From: JBEKEX01 sp050013615
Lineage (GTDB): Bacteria > Chloroflexota > Anaerolineae > Anaerolineales > Anaerolineaceae
Direction of reading: 5' to 3'
Assembly (NCBI GenBank): GCA_050013615.1
Contig: JBEKEX010000004.1
Coordinates: 1-41,843, forward strand
DNA: 41,843 nucleotides
The notes below the pieces were generated by a model. That model searched no databases. It was given only the letters and a program-made list of their open reading frames with translations, and was not told where the DNA came from. Shown one piece after another: positions 8,831-15,779 of this stretch. Position numbers and translations under genes: made by a program. Numbering within the stretch: position 1 is the stretch's first letter; each line of letters starts with the position of its first letter.

Positions 8831-9253
8831 ATGAAACAATCGATTGTCCACATCGCCCTGGTCGTCAGAGACTACGACGAAGCGCTGGATTTCTATATCA
8901 ACAAGCTGAACTTCACCCTCATCGAGGATACCTACCAGCCGGAGCAGGACAAGCGCTGGGTGGTGGTCGCCCCGCCCAACTCGAGCGGCACCACCCTGCT
9001 GCTGGCCCGTGCCTCCAAGCCGGAGCAAGTGCCCTTTATCGGGAACCAAACCGGCGGACGGGTGTTCCTCTTCCTCAATACGGACGATTTCTGGCGCGAT
9101 TACAACGCCATGGTTGCCAAAGGGATCAAGTTCGTGCGCCCGCCCAAGCAGGCCGATTATGGCATGGTGGCGGTCTTCGAAGACTTGTATGGCAATCTCT
9201 GGGATCTGCTCCAACTCAACGACGATCATCCCATCGCAAAGAGAGTTCAGTAA
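8831..9253 (+). CDS. VOC-family protein (glyoxalase/bleomycin-resistance fold)
   Basis: The start is set at the ATG at 8831 (MKQSIVHIALVVRDYDEAL), preceded by GAAGGGG; a TTG 21 bases earlier is less likely. The 140-residue protein has the paired beta-alpha-beta-beta-beta modules of the vicinal-oxygen-chelate fold: HIALVVRDYDEALDFYINKLNF in the first half and AVFEDLYGNLWDLLQL in the second. Metal-site candidates are H9, a mid-chain acidic residue and the glutamate in AVFEDLYGN. Members include glyoxalases, dioxygenases and drug-binding resistance proteins; the substrate is unknown. It lies between a DinB gene and a DUF1349 gene in an apparent operon. Confidence 0.85.
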   Translation: MKQSIVHIALVVRDYDEALDFYINKLNFTLIEDTYQPEQDKRWVVVAPPNSSGTTLLLARASKPEQVPFIGNQTGGRVFLFLNTDDFWRDYNAMVAKGIKFVRPPKQADYGMVAVFEDLYGNLWDLLQLNDDHPIAKRVQ

Positions 9254-9274
9254 TCCCGTCGAAGGAGAAACACA

Positions 9275-9910
9275 ATGAACATGGACCTTTCGACTGCAAA
9301 ATGGCTCAACCGACCCAAGTTGTTTGATATCTCCGGCCAGTCGGTGAAGATCACCACCGAACCCAATACGGACCTTTGGCAGCGCAGTTATTATGGGTTC
9401 AGGAACGACAACGCCCCGATGCTCCTGCTGGAGAGTGGAGACAATTTTTCGTTTATGGCCAAAGCGTCCTTCGAATATAAGACCCGCTTCGACCAATGCG
9501 GCGTGATCATCTATCTCGACAGTGATAATTGGTTCAAGGCCGCAATAGAATATGAGGACGAGAAAGTTTCACGCCTCGGCAGCGTTGTGACCAACAACGG
9601 TTATTCGGATTGGGCAACGACCGACATTGCAACGCCGACCGGCATGTGGTATCGCCTCCATCGCCGCGGGCCGGATTTCCTGATCGAGTCGTCGCCTGAT
9701 GGAATAAACTTCAAGCAGATGCGAATTTTTCATTTACACTGCCTGGGGGAAACTTCGGCCGAAATGGGAAAACTCGATCCACCCGCGCCGGCCGAGGAGC
9801 CTGTGCAATTTGGCCTGTATGCCTGCAGTCCGTTGGCTTCATCCTTCGAAGCCAAATTCGACCATTTGAAACTTGAAGACTGTTTGTGGAAAGCTCTTGG
9901 TTCAGAATGA
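9275..9910 (+). CDS. DUF1349 domain-containing protein (concanavalin A-like fold)
   Basis: A 211-residue protein that is all beta by appearance, matching the DUF1349 family (YeaN/YnaC-like, concanavalin A-like jelly roll). Diagnostic stretches are YYGFRNDNAPMLL, ASFEYKTRFDQCGVIIYLDSDNWFKAAIEY and WYRLHRRGPDFLIESSPDGINF, ending with the typical VQFGLYACSPLASSFEAKFDHL. No signal peptide is seen. In fungi and bacteria the family is associated with sugar metabolism, but its function is unclear. A good GAAGGAG ribosome site precedes the start. It is the last gene of the DinB-VOC-DUF1349 group and ends in a terminator shared with the convergent GTPase gene. Confidence 0.85.
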   Translation: MNMDLSTAKWLNRPKLFDISGQSVKITTEPNTDLWQRSYYGFRNDNAPMLLLESGDNFSFMAKASFEYKTRFDQCGVIIYLDSDNWFKAAIEYEDEKVSRLGSVVTNNGYSDWATTDIATPTGMWYRLHRRGPDFLIESSPDGINFKQMRIFHLHCLGETSAEMGKLDPPAPAEEPVQFGLYACSPLASSFEAKFDHLKLEDCLWKALGSE

Positions 9911-9935
9911 GCTTGACATGAAAGCTGAGTAAGAG

Positions 9936-9966
9936 AAGCGCCCTTCATTACTGGAGGGTACTTTTT
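9936..9966. terminator. intrinsic terminator between convergent genes
   Basis: AAG-cg-CCCT (9936-9944) pairs with AGGG-ta-CTT (9955-9963) across a ten-base loop, followed by TTTTT at 9962-9966. It lies between the DUF1349 stop and the stop of the convergent GTPase gene, with the T-run serving the plus strand. Confidence 0.55.
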
Positions 9967-9970
9967 GGTT

Positions 9971-10624
9971 TCATGCTTCGACTTGGACTCCGGCGGCCAG
10001 GATGATGAATCCCGAGATCAATTTTCGCAACTGGACGATATTTTCCCCACTGACGTTGGATACTTCCAGTGAAGTGATGTAGCCGTTCCAGGTGGGGCGG
10101 ATGTGCTTGATGAGCGTGGTCACGTAGCGGATGCCGGATTGCACCATCTCGTCAGTCACCTCGCGCCCATCGAGCTTGTCCAGGTGGGTGCCCACCAGGA
10201 TGAAGTTCGTCCGGTCGTTGATGATCCCGTTGACGTTCTCCACCCAATACTCGATCTCGTGGTAGCTGTCGAGGTCGTTGATCTTATAGGATAGCAAAAT
10301 GACGTCCACCCGGCGGATCATCGAGCGGTAGATCTCGATCACGTCCTTGAAGCTGCGCCCCTGCTGCACGATATCGACCGCCTTCTGGCCGGGCGGCACC
10401 AGATATTGGTGCAGCACTTCGTAATGGTGCCCCTTGACGTCGATCTGGTCCGACACGTAACGGAACTCCAGGTTCTGGGTCTTCTGCACCTTCTTCAAGG
10501 TCTCTTCCCAGCCCGGCGGCAGGGTTTGTTTTTCCAGTGTGAGCGCCAGGCTGGTCTTGCCCACCGCCCCGCTCCCAATGGGCATGACAAATCCGGTGAT
10601 CTTCTGTGCGGTTATATCAGACAT
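9971..10624 (-). CDS. small GTPase, MglA-like
   Basis: I place the start at the ATG at 10624 (MSDITAQKITGFVMPIGSG), which overlaps the upstream gene's stop codon by eight bases and implies coupling. The 217-residue protein carries a P-loop GSGAVGKTS, a switch-II variant VPPGQ where Ras has DxxGQ (MglA-type proteins have TVPGQ), and a base-recognition motif GTHLDK in place of NKxD. The C-terminus (VSNVSGENIVQLRKLI) matches the SAK-type G5 region. These features place it near bacterial MglA/Rup GTPases, which control polarity or signalling. Its partner gene encodes a CBS-domain protein, so it may be regulated by adenine nucleotides sensed by that partner. No roadblock-domain protein is nearby. 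Confidence 0.75.
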   Translation of the reverse strand: MSDITAQKITGFVMPIGSGAVGKTSLALTLEKQTLPPGWEETLKKVQKTQNLEFRYVSDQIDVKGHHYEVLHQYLVPPGQKAVDIVQQGRSFKDVIEIYRSMIRRVDVILLSYKINDLDSYHEIEYWVENVNGIINDRTNFILVGTHLDKLDGREVTDEMVQSGIRYVTTLIKHIRPTWNGYITSLEVSNVSGENIVQLRKLISGFIILAAGVQVEA

Positions 10625-11453
10625 AGCTTTCGACAGCTCGGGCCGGACGTTGGGAGCGGTACGCCAAATGCTCGTCAAGTTGCACCGGAATTTCCCAGAT
10701 CTCGTTATTCCTGCAGGAATGGCGCACGTACAGCCGGTAAACGCGCGAGCCCATTTTCTCTTCTACGATGATGCCGCGGTTCAATTGCGGAAACGTGCGC
10801 ACGATGTCCACGACCGAGAAGTTCACCATCTGCAGGCAGTTATCGCAGCGCACGGCGTGGCGCTTGACGAACATCTCCAGGTTGAATTCGGGCCGGTTGC
10901 CGGCGTAGCGGATGAAGCGCAAGATGGCCTCCCGATCTGAAATGGCTTGCCCGGCGCCCACGGTGAAGAGGCGCTGGTTGTGCAGCTCCAGCAACTGCCG
11001 GCTTTGGGCGATGAAGAGCACCAATGGGCTGATCAGCCGATAGCCCTGGTCGTCCTGCTGCACGATGATGGGCTGGTAGATGGACTTCTGCTCCCGTTCG
11101 AGCGCCTTTTGTGTGGCCAGCGTGATCAACATGCTGCCCGGCAGGATGAGCAGCTTGAAATCGACCGATTCGAGCATTGTGCGGATGGGGCGGTTCAGGA
11201 AGATCTCCGGCCCAAAAAGCCTGCCGGCGTTCTCGTAGAACGTCTCACGCGAGATCACCCCCACCAGTTTGCCCTTCTCGACGATGAGCACGCCCGGCAG
11301 GTTGGCATCCGCTTCCAGGATATCGGCCACCTTTTGACCCAACGTTTCCGGCGCGACGACCGTCTGATAGGAGGGCAGCTCCTTCAGCTCGGAATCGATG
11401 GACAGATGGGTGGTCTCGTCGATGAAAGCCTGGAATGGGGAAGCATTCTCCAT
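10617..11453 (-). CDS. CBS-domain-pair protein with cysteine-rich C-terminus
   Basis: A 278-residue protein. Two CBS modules occupy roughly residues 25-85 and 85-165: GVLIVEKGKLVGVISRETFYE closes the first, LNRPIRTMLES opens the second, and PIIVQQDDQGYRLISPLVLFIAQS ends it. A C-terminal domain follows with CDNC around residue 200 and a further cysteine in YVRHSCRNNEIWEIPVQLDEH, suggesting a metal or redox site. CBS pairs usually bind adenosine nucleotides. The gene overlaps the MglA-like GTPase gene by eight bases, so the two products are probably made together and may form a sensor-switch pair. The C-terminal family is not one I recognise. Confidence 0.7.
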   Translation of the reverse strand: MENASPFQAFIDETTHLSIDSELKELPSYQTVVAPETLGQKVADILEADANLPGVLIVEKGKLVGVISRETFYENAGRLFGPEIFLNRPIRTMLESVDFKLLILPGSMLITLATQKALEREQKSIYQPIIVQQDDQGYRLISPLVLFIAQSRQLLELHNQRLFTVGAGQAISDREAILRFIRYAGNRPEFNLEMFVKRHAVRCDNCLQMVNFSVVDIVRTFPQLNRGIIVEEKMGSRVYRLYVRHSCRNNEIWEIPVQLDEHLAYRSQRPARAVESYV

Positions 11454-11758
11454 AAAGGGACCTTACGGTGGATGCCCCAGATTGAATTCGTCCACCAAAA
11501 AAGATTTATCTATTATCTCCCCGCTTCATTTTTTGTTTGTTATCGGCAGATTAAGGTTTCGTTATGCTTTGAAGAAACGTGCGTAGGGGCGACCTCTACA
11601 AGTATCACAATGACATTTGAATGTCGCTATAATTAATCCATGGGCCTTAGGCCCATGTACCCCATCAAACTTGAACATGTCATTCCAACTAAAATGTTTC
11701 TACTTTGATAAAAGGATGCATTTCACAAATGAGGCTTGAGGGGTAAAAGGAGGTTCTC
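11454..11758. other. intergenic region with two perfect inverted repeats
   Basis: This divergent interval holds two close inverted repeats: GACATT-tg-AATGTC at 11612-11625, directly followed by a TATAAT box at 11628-11633, and CATGGGCC-tta-GGCCCATG at 11639-11657. The first could be an operator upstream of a -10 element, although no good -35 is evident; the second lacks a T-run and is not a standard terminator. No coding potential was seen. Confidence 0.5.
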
Positions 11759-12160
11759 ATGCAGCTCAAATTCCTCAGCGTCCCGGTCGCCGATCAGGAA
11801 GCGGCCTTACGCTTCTACACCGACGTTCTCGGCTTCAAGAAAATGGCCGACATCCCCATGGGCGAGTATCGCTGGCTGACGGTCGTCTCGCCGGATGGCA
11901 TCGCAGGCGTCGAGCTGGTGCTCGAGCCGCTCGGCTTCCCGCCCGCCAAGGTCTACCAGAAGGCGCTCTTCGACGCCGGCATCCCCGCCATCGCCCTGAT
12001 CTCGCAGGACATCCATGCCGACTATGAGCGCCTGAAGAGACTCGGTGTGGTCTTCCGCGGCGAGCCGCAGAAGGCCGGCCCGATCATCACCGCCCTCTTC
12101 GAGGACACCTGCGGTAATTTAATTAATCTGGTGCAGCCGCTGGCAGGGCCGGTGCCGTGA
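11759..12160 (+). CDS. VOC-family protein (glyoxalase fold)
   Basis: A 133-residue VOC protein. FLSVPVADQEAALRFYTDVLGFKKM is the first-module signature (given here as the run around residues 5-29), and ALFEDTCGNLINLVQPL is the second-module signature. The C-terminal glutamate in LFEDTCGN is the usual metal ligand, but the N-terminal histidine is replaced by serine, so the metal site may be incomplete. AAAGGAGG at 11746-11753 is a strong ribosome site. The next gene starts within the GTGA of its stop codon, so the two are translationally coupled. Confidence 0.85.
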   Translation: MQLKFLSVPVADQEAALRFYTDVLGFKKMADIPMGEYRWLTVVSPDGIAGVELVLEPLGFPPAKVYQKALFDAGIPAIALISQDIHADYERLKRLGVVFRGEPQKAGPIITALFEDTCGNLINLVQPLAGPVP

Positions 12161-12516
12161 CCGTCGATGTTCGCATCAAACGGGTTTACGAGCCGTTCGA
12201 CCCGGCGGATGGATTCCGCGTGCTGGTGGACCGCGTCTGGCCGCGTGGCTTTACAAAAGAGAAACTGCACGCCGACCTGTGGATGCGCGACATCGCTCCC
12301 AGCGCTGAGTTGCGCAAATGGTACTGCCACGACCCGGCGAAGTGGACGAAATTCAAGGCGCATTATTTCGCCGAGCTGGATACTAACAAGGAATTGGTGG
12401 GGCAATTGCTGGAGAAAGCTAAAAAAAGCCGCCTGACGCTTTTATACTCGGCCCGCGATACAGAGTTCAACCAGGCGGTGGCGCTGAAAAAGTATTTGAT
12501 AATTCAGGCAAAATAA
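12157..12516 (+). CDS. DUF488 family protein (YeaO-like)
   Basis: A 119-residue protein starting with GTG that overlaps the upstream stop codon by four bases. It has the family signature in order: IKRVYEPFDPADGFRVLVDRVWPRG near the N-terminus, LWMRDIAPSAELRKWYCHDPAKW in the middle and LTLLYSARDTEFNQAVALKKYL at the end. DUF488 proteins are small cytoplasmic proteins of uncertain role, often near VOC or redox genes. It is the last backbone gene before an abrupt drop in G+C that marks the start of the nucleotide island. Confidence 0.88.
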   Translation: MTVDVRIKRVYEPFDPADGFRVLVDRVWPRGFTKEKLHADLWMRDIAPSAELRKWYCHDPAKWTKFKAHYFAELDTNKELVGQLLEKAKKSRLTLLYSARDTEFNQAVALKKYLIIQAK

Positions 12517-12522
12517 TACGAA

Positions 12523-12552
12523 TTGACTAAAAGTTCTTAATTACTGTCTATA
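12523..12552 (+). promoter_or_regulatory. possible promoter at the left end of the AT-rich island
   Basis: TTGACT at 12523-12528 is followed after 18 bases by TCTATA at 12547-12552. The same -35 hexamer is used by the second island promoter at 14224. The distance to the first start codon is about 200 bases, and several TATAAT-like boxes lie closer (12644, 12659) without good -35 partners, so the assignment is tentative. Confidence 0.3.
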
Positions 12553-12762
12553 TCGGATAACCAAGAGCGACCATGACTCGCTGTTTGGTTACCATATCAT
12601 AGAACAATAAAAAAGCGTAACTAATATATTCAGATTTATGATATATAATATTAAAGTATATAATTATTACGCTCAAATACCACTAGGGAGGAGAAAGCCA
12701 CGTAACATTTAGCGATCAAACCAGTAGTAAATTTTGGGCAAATAGCATAGTAAGGAGGGAAA

Positions 12763-13809
12763 ATGTATAGAAACTCAACTGAAGCATTTTATTCTTGTTT
12801 AGATTTAATATTAATAAATGGCCAAAAGATTAATACTCGTGGCGAGGAAGTGATTGAAATACTCTCACAACACTTAGTAATTGAAAAGCCTTGGGAAAGA
12901 GTAATAGTTGCACCCCATAGGGAAAACAGCATTTTTGCTACAATTGCTGAAGCAATTTGGGTGATAGCAGGAAGGAATGACTTGGAATACTTATCATTTT
13001 ACTTGCCAATAGCTGCAGAATTCTCCGATGATGGGAAAACTTGGAGAGCAGGATATGGTAAGCGGTTGCGAAATTGGTCAGGCAAAATTGATCAAGTAAA
13101 AGAAATCCTTAACATCTTTTTGAAAGACCGCAACACCCGCAGAGGAGTAATGTCTATTTTTAACCCTTCGGAAGATTTCATAGAAAGTAAAGATATCCCT
13201 TGCAACAATTGGATTCAATTTCTTGTAAGAAATGAACAACTGCTCATGAACATTGCGGTCCGTAGCAATGATATCGTTTGGGGGTTCTCAGGAATAAATC
13301 TATTTGAGTGGAGTGTTCTTCAAGAAATGATGGCTTTTTGGTTAGGAGCTAGCATCGGCCATTCGAATTATTTTATTGGTTCATTGCATTTATACAAACG
13401 CCATTATGAACGAGCTTCAAAAATTATTCAAAAACGAAAAGAACTTAGTATTTATGATTTTGGATTTAATAATGTTAACTTTGGCACCCGTTTTCAAGAT
13501 TTGGAAAATACCCTGGGTGTTTGGTTTGAGATTGAAAATAAAATACGAAGTGAGAAAGTTAACATTAGCAGAGAAATGCAAAACATTAACGATGAATTCC
13601 TAAGGCTCTCTTTACAAATGGTTTATATATATAACTGTTATCAGAGAAAATCAGGGGCGAAAGAAATATTTAGCTTAATATCCGATCTTCCCATATGCGA
13701 CTTTAAAATCGCTGCATTTGAATTCTTTTTTAGGCAATTCAAGAGTAAAGACCTTTCTCTATTAACAAAGCAAGAAGTCGATTTCTTCAAGTATTATTGG
13801 GATATTTAG
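12763..13809 (+). CDS. thymidylate-synthase-fold enzyme, probable pyrimidine C5 hydroxymethylase
   Basis: A 348-residue ThyA-fold protein. Nucleotide-site residues match E. coli ThyA almost position for position: R126-R127 (NTRRGVM), catalytic C147 (IPCNNWIQF), R167-S168 and D170 (RSNDIVW), N179 (GINLFEW), H209 and Y211 (LHLYKRH), E63 (AEAIWVI) and Y98 (AGYGKRLRNW). Differences are telling: the histidine after the catalytic cysteine is asparagine, and the WDEW segment holding ThyA Trp80 is absent. Trp80 loss is known in ThyA mutants to let the methylene intermediate be trapped by other nucleophiles, so a hydroxymethylase-type outcome is plausible. Retention of the N177 equivalent suggests a uracil base. 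AAGGAGG precedes the start. The roughly 90-residue C-terminal extension (after about residue 260) is not recognised. Confidence 0.8.
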   Translation: MYRNSTEAFYSCLDLILINGQKINTRGEEVIEILSQHLVIEKPWERVIVAPHRENSIFATIAEAIWVIAGRNDLEYLSFYLPIAAEFSDDGKTWRAGYGKRLRNWSGKIDQVKEILNIFLKDRNTRRGVMSIFNPSEDFIESKDIPCNNWIQFLVRNEQLLMNIAVRSNDIVWGFSGINLFEWSVLQEMMAFWLGASIGHSNYFIGSLHLYKRHYERASKIIQKRKELSIYDFGFNNVNFGTRFQDLENTLGVWFEIENKIRSEKVNISREMQNINDEFLRLSLQMVYIYNCYQRKSGAKEIFSLISDLPICDFKIAAFEFFFRQFKSKDLSLLTKQEVDFFKYYWDI

Positions 13810-13849
13810 AAAAATACACTGAATAAGTAGCGTTTAGGTGAGTTAATAA

Positions 13850-14200
13850 ATGCCTGAATCTTTGCTAAAGGATGAACAAAAAATTTTCTCAACTGCCAAA
13901 GCAAGAGCCGAAATGGCTTTGAGAAATAAAGAAGGCGATTATGCTATCGGTTTTTGTGAAGGTATAGCAGAATATAATCAGGAAGTTTTTATCTGTGTTT
14001 GGTGTACTGTGACAGACCGTTTTGGAGCAACCTCTTCCGATTGCGACAAACGCATTCGAATAAGCTCATATCTACGCAAAAAATTGGAAAGAGGGGAATT
14101 GTATGAAAATGATATCGAAGAATTCCTACAAAATAATTATCCGATGATTTACCAAATGCTGATTGAAAAAGTTTTACTATCATTAACAAAAAGCAATTAA
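13850..14200 (+). CDS. short DUF84/YjjX-like (inosine-xanthosine triphosphatase family) protein
   Basis: A 116-residue protein whose core resembles the middle of YjjX/DUF84 non-canonical NTP phosphatases: FSTAKARAEMAL matches the ETRxGAxNRVxxA helix, GDYAIGFCEGI matches ADFWVAIEAGI, and VFICVWCTVTDRFG followed by RIRISSYLRKKLERGELYE matches the strand and the LPxxxxxxLxxGxELG helix. The N-terminal strand with the NPxK loop is missing, and the segment carrying GAIGxxTxG is absent or replaced, so it may be a reduced, non-catalytic or differently acting version. No upstream frame could supply the missing part. An AGGTGAG site precedes the ATG, 40 bases after the ThyA-like gene. Nucleotide sanitising would fit the neighbours. 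The similarity is from memory and moderate. Confidence 0.5.
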   Translation: MPESLLKDEQKIFSTAKARAEMALRNKEGDYAIGFCEGIAEYNQEVFICVWCTVTDRFGATSSDCDKRIRISSYLRKKLERGELYENDIEEFLQNNYPMIYQMLIEKVLLSLTKSN

Positions 14201-14223
14201 TATCTGGGAAAAAGAAATATCAC

Positions 14224-14271
14224 TTGACTTTGGATATTTTTTGATGTAAGATATTCTTACGGAGCGTAAGA
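14224..14271 (+). promoter_or_regulatory. promoter with triple GTAAGA half-site operator for the XRE/ImmA operon
   Basis: TTGACT (14224-14229) and TAAGAT (14247-14252) are separated by exactly 17 bases. Over and just after the -10 lies the perfect palindrome GTAAGA-tat-TCTTAC (14246-14260). A third half-site, GTAAGA at 14266-14271, reaches into the start codon of the acyl-carrier-like gene. GGAG at 14261-14264, between the second and third half-sites, is the ribosome site. A repressor bound here would block both transcription initiation and early elongation. The XRE protein encoded 290 bases downstream is the natural candidate. Confidence 0.75.
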
Positions 14272-14573
14272 TGAAGACATTTGAGGAAATTTATACTATC
14301 GTAATCGATGTACTGAACTACATACAAGAATGCGATGGGGCACCCCAAATTGAATTGAGTGGCGATACATGCCCCATGGTCGATCTGCCAGGCTTTGACA
14401 GCATCCATTGGGTAGAAACTATCGTTTTGATATCTGATAAATTGGGAAAAGAAATAAACGAGAAAGCACTTTTTGGAACACCGGAGAAATTTAATAAAAT
14501 AACAGTACATGAAATAACTCTCCGGATTCTAGAGAATTTATCTGACCGAGAGGAACATAAAGATGAACGATAG
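14271..14573 (+). CDS. acyl-carrier-protein-like protein
   Basis: A 100-residue acidic helical protein with the acyl-carrier fold. The segment DLPGFDSIHWVETIVLISDKLGKEI corresponds to ACP helix II; the phosphopantetheine-accepting serine would be S43 in the conserved Asp-Ser pair (GFDSIHW). The helix III/IV region is FNKITVHEITLRILENL. It would carry an acyl or aminoacyl group on a 4'-phosphopantetheine arm, but no adenylating enzyme, ketosynthase or phosphopantetheinyl transferase is encoded in the window. It is the first gene behind the triple-site operator, and its 3' end overlaps the XRE gene by 11 bases, so the two are translationally coupled. A carrier protein in a ThyA-like and kinase operon is unusual. 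Confidence 0.7.
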   Translation: MKTFEEIYTIVIDVLNYIQECDGAPQIELSGDTCPMVDLPGFDSIHWVETIVLISDKLGKEINEKALFGTPEKFNKITVHEITLRILENLSDREEHKDER

Positions 14574-14901
14574 TGGTGCTCAAAAAAAAGTAATCGCTAA
14601 TCGTCTAAGAATTGCCCGAGAATTTGCTGGTCTTTCTCAAACACAGGCCGCAAATCAATTGCATTTACATAGACCAACAATTTCTGAAATCGAGGCAGGC
14701 AGAAGAAATGTAACCGCTGAAGAATTGGTGGCTTTCTCACAACTTTACGATGTGAACATCTCCTGGATAACTGACGAACAAAGCTCTTCAGATGATACAA
14801 CCTCAGAACGTGTCGAATTTGCAGCAAGAGAATTATCAAAATTAAAACAAGAAGATCTGGACCAATTAATTACACTTCTTAAGGCTTTAAGAAAGTCATA
14901 A
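14563..14901 (+). CDS. XRE-family transcriptional regulator
   Basis: A 112-residue protein with an N-terminal HTH_3 domain: VIANRLRIAREFAGLSQTQAANQL supplies the first helices, HRPTISEIEAGRRNVTAEEL the recognition helix and following loop, and ELVAFSQLYDVNISWI completes the five-helix fold. The C-terminal 35 residues (VEFAARELSKLKQEDLDQLITLLKAL) look like a dimerising helix. It overlaps the ACP-like gene by 11 bases and precedes an ImmA/IrrE-type metallopeptidase by 11 bases. XRE-ImmA pairs are known from ICEBs1, where ImmA cleaves the repressor ImmR. By analogy it probably represses its own operon through the GTAAGA sites at 14246-14271 and is removed by the downstream peptidase. Confidence 0.88.
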   Translation: MNDSGAQKKVIANRLRIAREFAGLSQTQAANQLHLHRPTISEIEAGRRNVTAEELVAFSQLYDVNISWITDEQSSSDDTTSERVEFAARELSKLKQEDLDQLITLLKALRKS

Positions 14902-14912
14902 GGCGAGAAAAA

Positions 14913-15779
14913 ATGATTTCAAAGGCAGAAATTGCCCGAAATGCGTTAAAGGACGCATTGAAGTTTCGATTAAAAAATGGCGGGATCTTAACAAACCCCA
15001 TTGATATTTTTCAATTTGCCACAAAATTGGGAATTGAGGTTCGCTTTGTTGATTATCCAAGTCTAGAAGCAATGTACATAAAAGATAACCCTCATAGAAT
15101 AATAATATCCTCTCAGCGTCCTAATGGAAGGCAAGTTTTTGATTGCGCACACGAGTTAGGTCATTTTTATTACGGTCACGGATCAAAAATAGACGAGTTT
15201 CAGAACACCGATAGCAAAATTAATAAATTCGATCCGGAGGAATTCGCTGCTGATTGCTTTGCGGGCTATTTATTAATGCCGAAAACACTTGTCGAATATG
15301 CTTTTACTCAGAGAAACTTAGAAATAGCTAATTGCAGAGATCTGGATATTTACTCAATAGCTAATTGGATTGGAGTTGGATACAATACTCTATTGTTTCA
15401 CATGACCACTAGCCTGAAATTAATATCATTTGAGAAGGCTAAAAAACTCCAATTATCAACGCCAAAAGACATTAGGGAAAGATTTATTCCTAATGCCGAT
15501 AACAACTCATTAATAGTGGTCGATTATAATTGGATAGGGTGTGCAATTGATGCCCAAGTTGGGGACTACCTTTTACTGCCGCCAGAAGTCCTATTAGCCG
15601 AAAAAACAGCGACAATGTTTGACAAAAATTCTGAAAGAATTATATTTCGTGCAGTGAAGCCAGGTATTGGCCGTTTTTATTCATCCTGCCCACCTTGGGC
15701 AGCATATCTACGAGTATCACGAAAAGGCTATACCGGGCGGAGTATCTTTCGCCATTTAGAGGATGCGGAATATGTATAA
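14913..15779 (+). CDS. ImmA/IrrE-family metallopeptidase (DUF955)
   Basis: A 288-residue protein with a gluzincin site H-E-x-x-H in VFDCAHELGHFYYGHG near residues 71-86 and the third ligand in DPEEFAADCFAGYLLMP, as in ICEBs1 ImmA and Deinococcus IrrE/PprI. The N-terminal 60 residues (PIDIFQFATKLGIEVRFVDYPSLEAMYIKD) are the usual preceding beta-rich part. The C-terminal 110 residues (from about IVVDYNWIGCAIDAQVGDYLLLP) form an extra domain of unknown role that could sense a ligand. It follows the XRE gene directly and overlaps the next gene by 17 bases. Its likely job is to inactivate the XRE repressor when triggered, switching on the nucleotide genes. Confidence 0.85.
   Translation: MISKAEIARNALKDALKFRLKNGGILTNPIDIFQFATKLGIEVRFVDYPSLEAMYIKDNPHRIIISSQRPNGRQVFDCAHELGHFYYGHGSKIDEFQNTDSKINKFDPEEFAADCFAGYLLMPKTLVEYAFTQRNLEIANCRDLDIYSIANWIGVGYNTLLFHMTTSLKLISFEKAKKLQLSTPKDIRERFIPNADNNSLIVVDYNWIGCAIDAQVGDYLLLPPEVLLAEKTATMFDKNSERIIFRAVKPGIGRFYSSCPPWAAYLRVSRKGYTGRSIFRHLEDAEYV

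Noticed and set aside
11639..11657. Terminator call for the CATGGGCC palindrome.
   Set aside because: It lacks a T-run on either strand and does not follow a gene end.
12763..13809. Annotating the first ThyA-like gene as housekeeping thymidylate synthase thyA.
   Set aside because: The Trp80 segment and the post-cysteine His are missing, and the genomic context is a specialised island.
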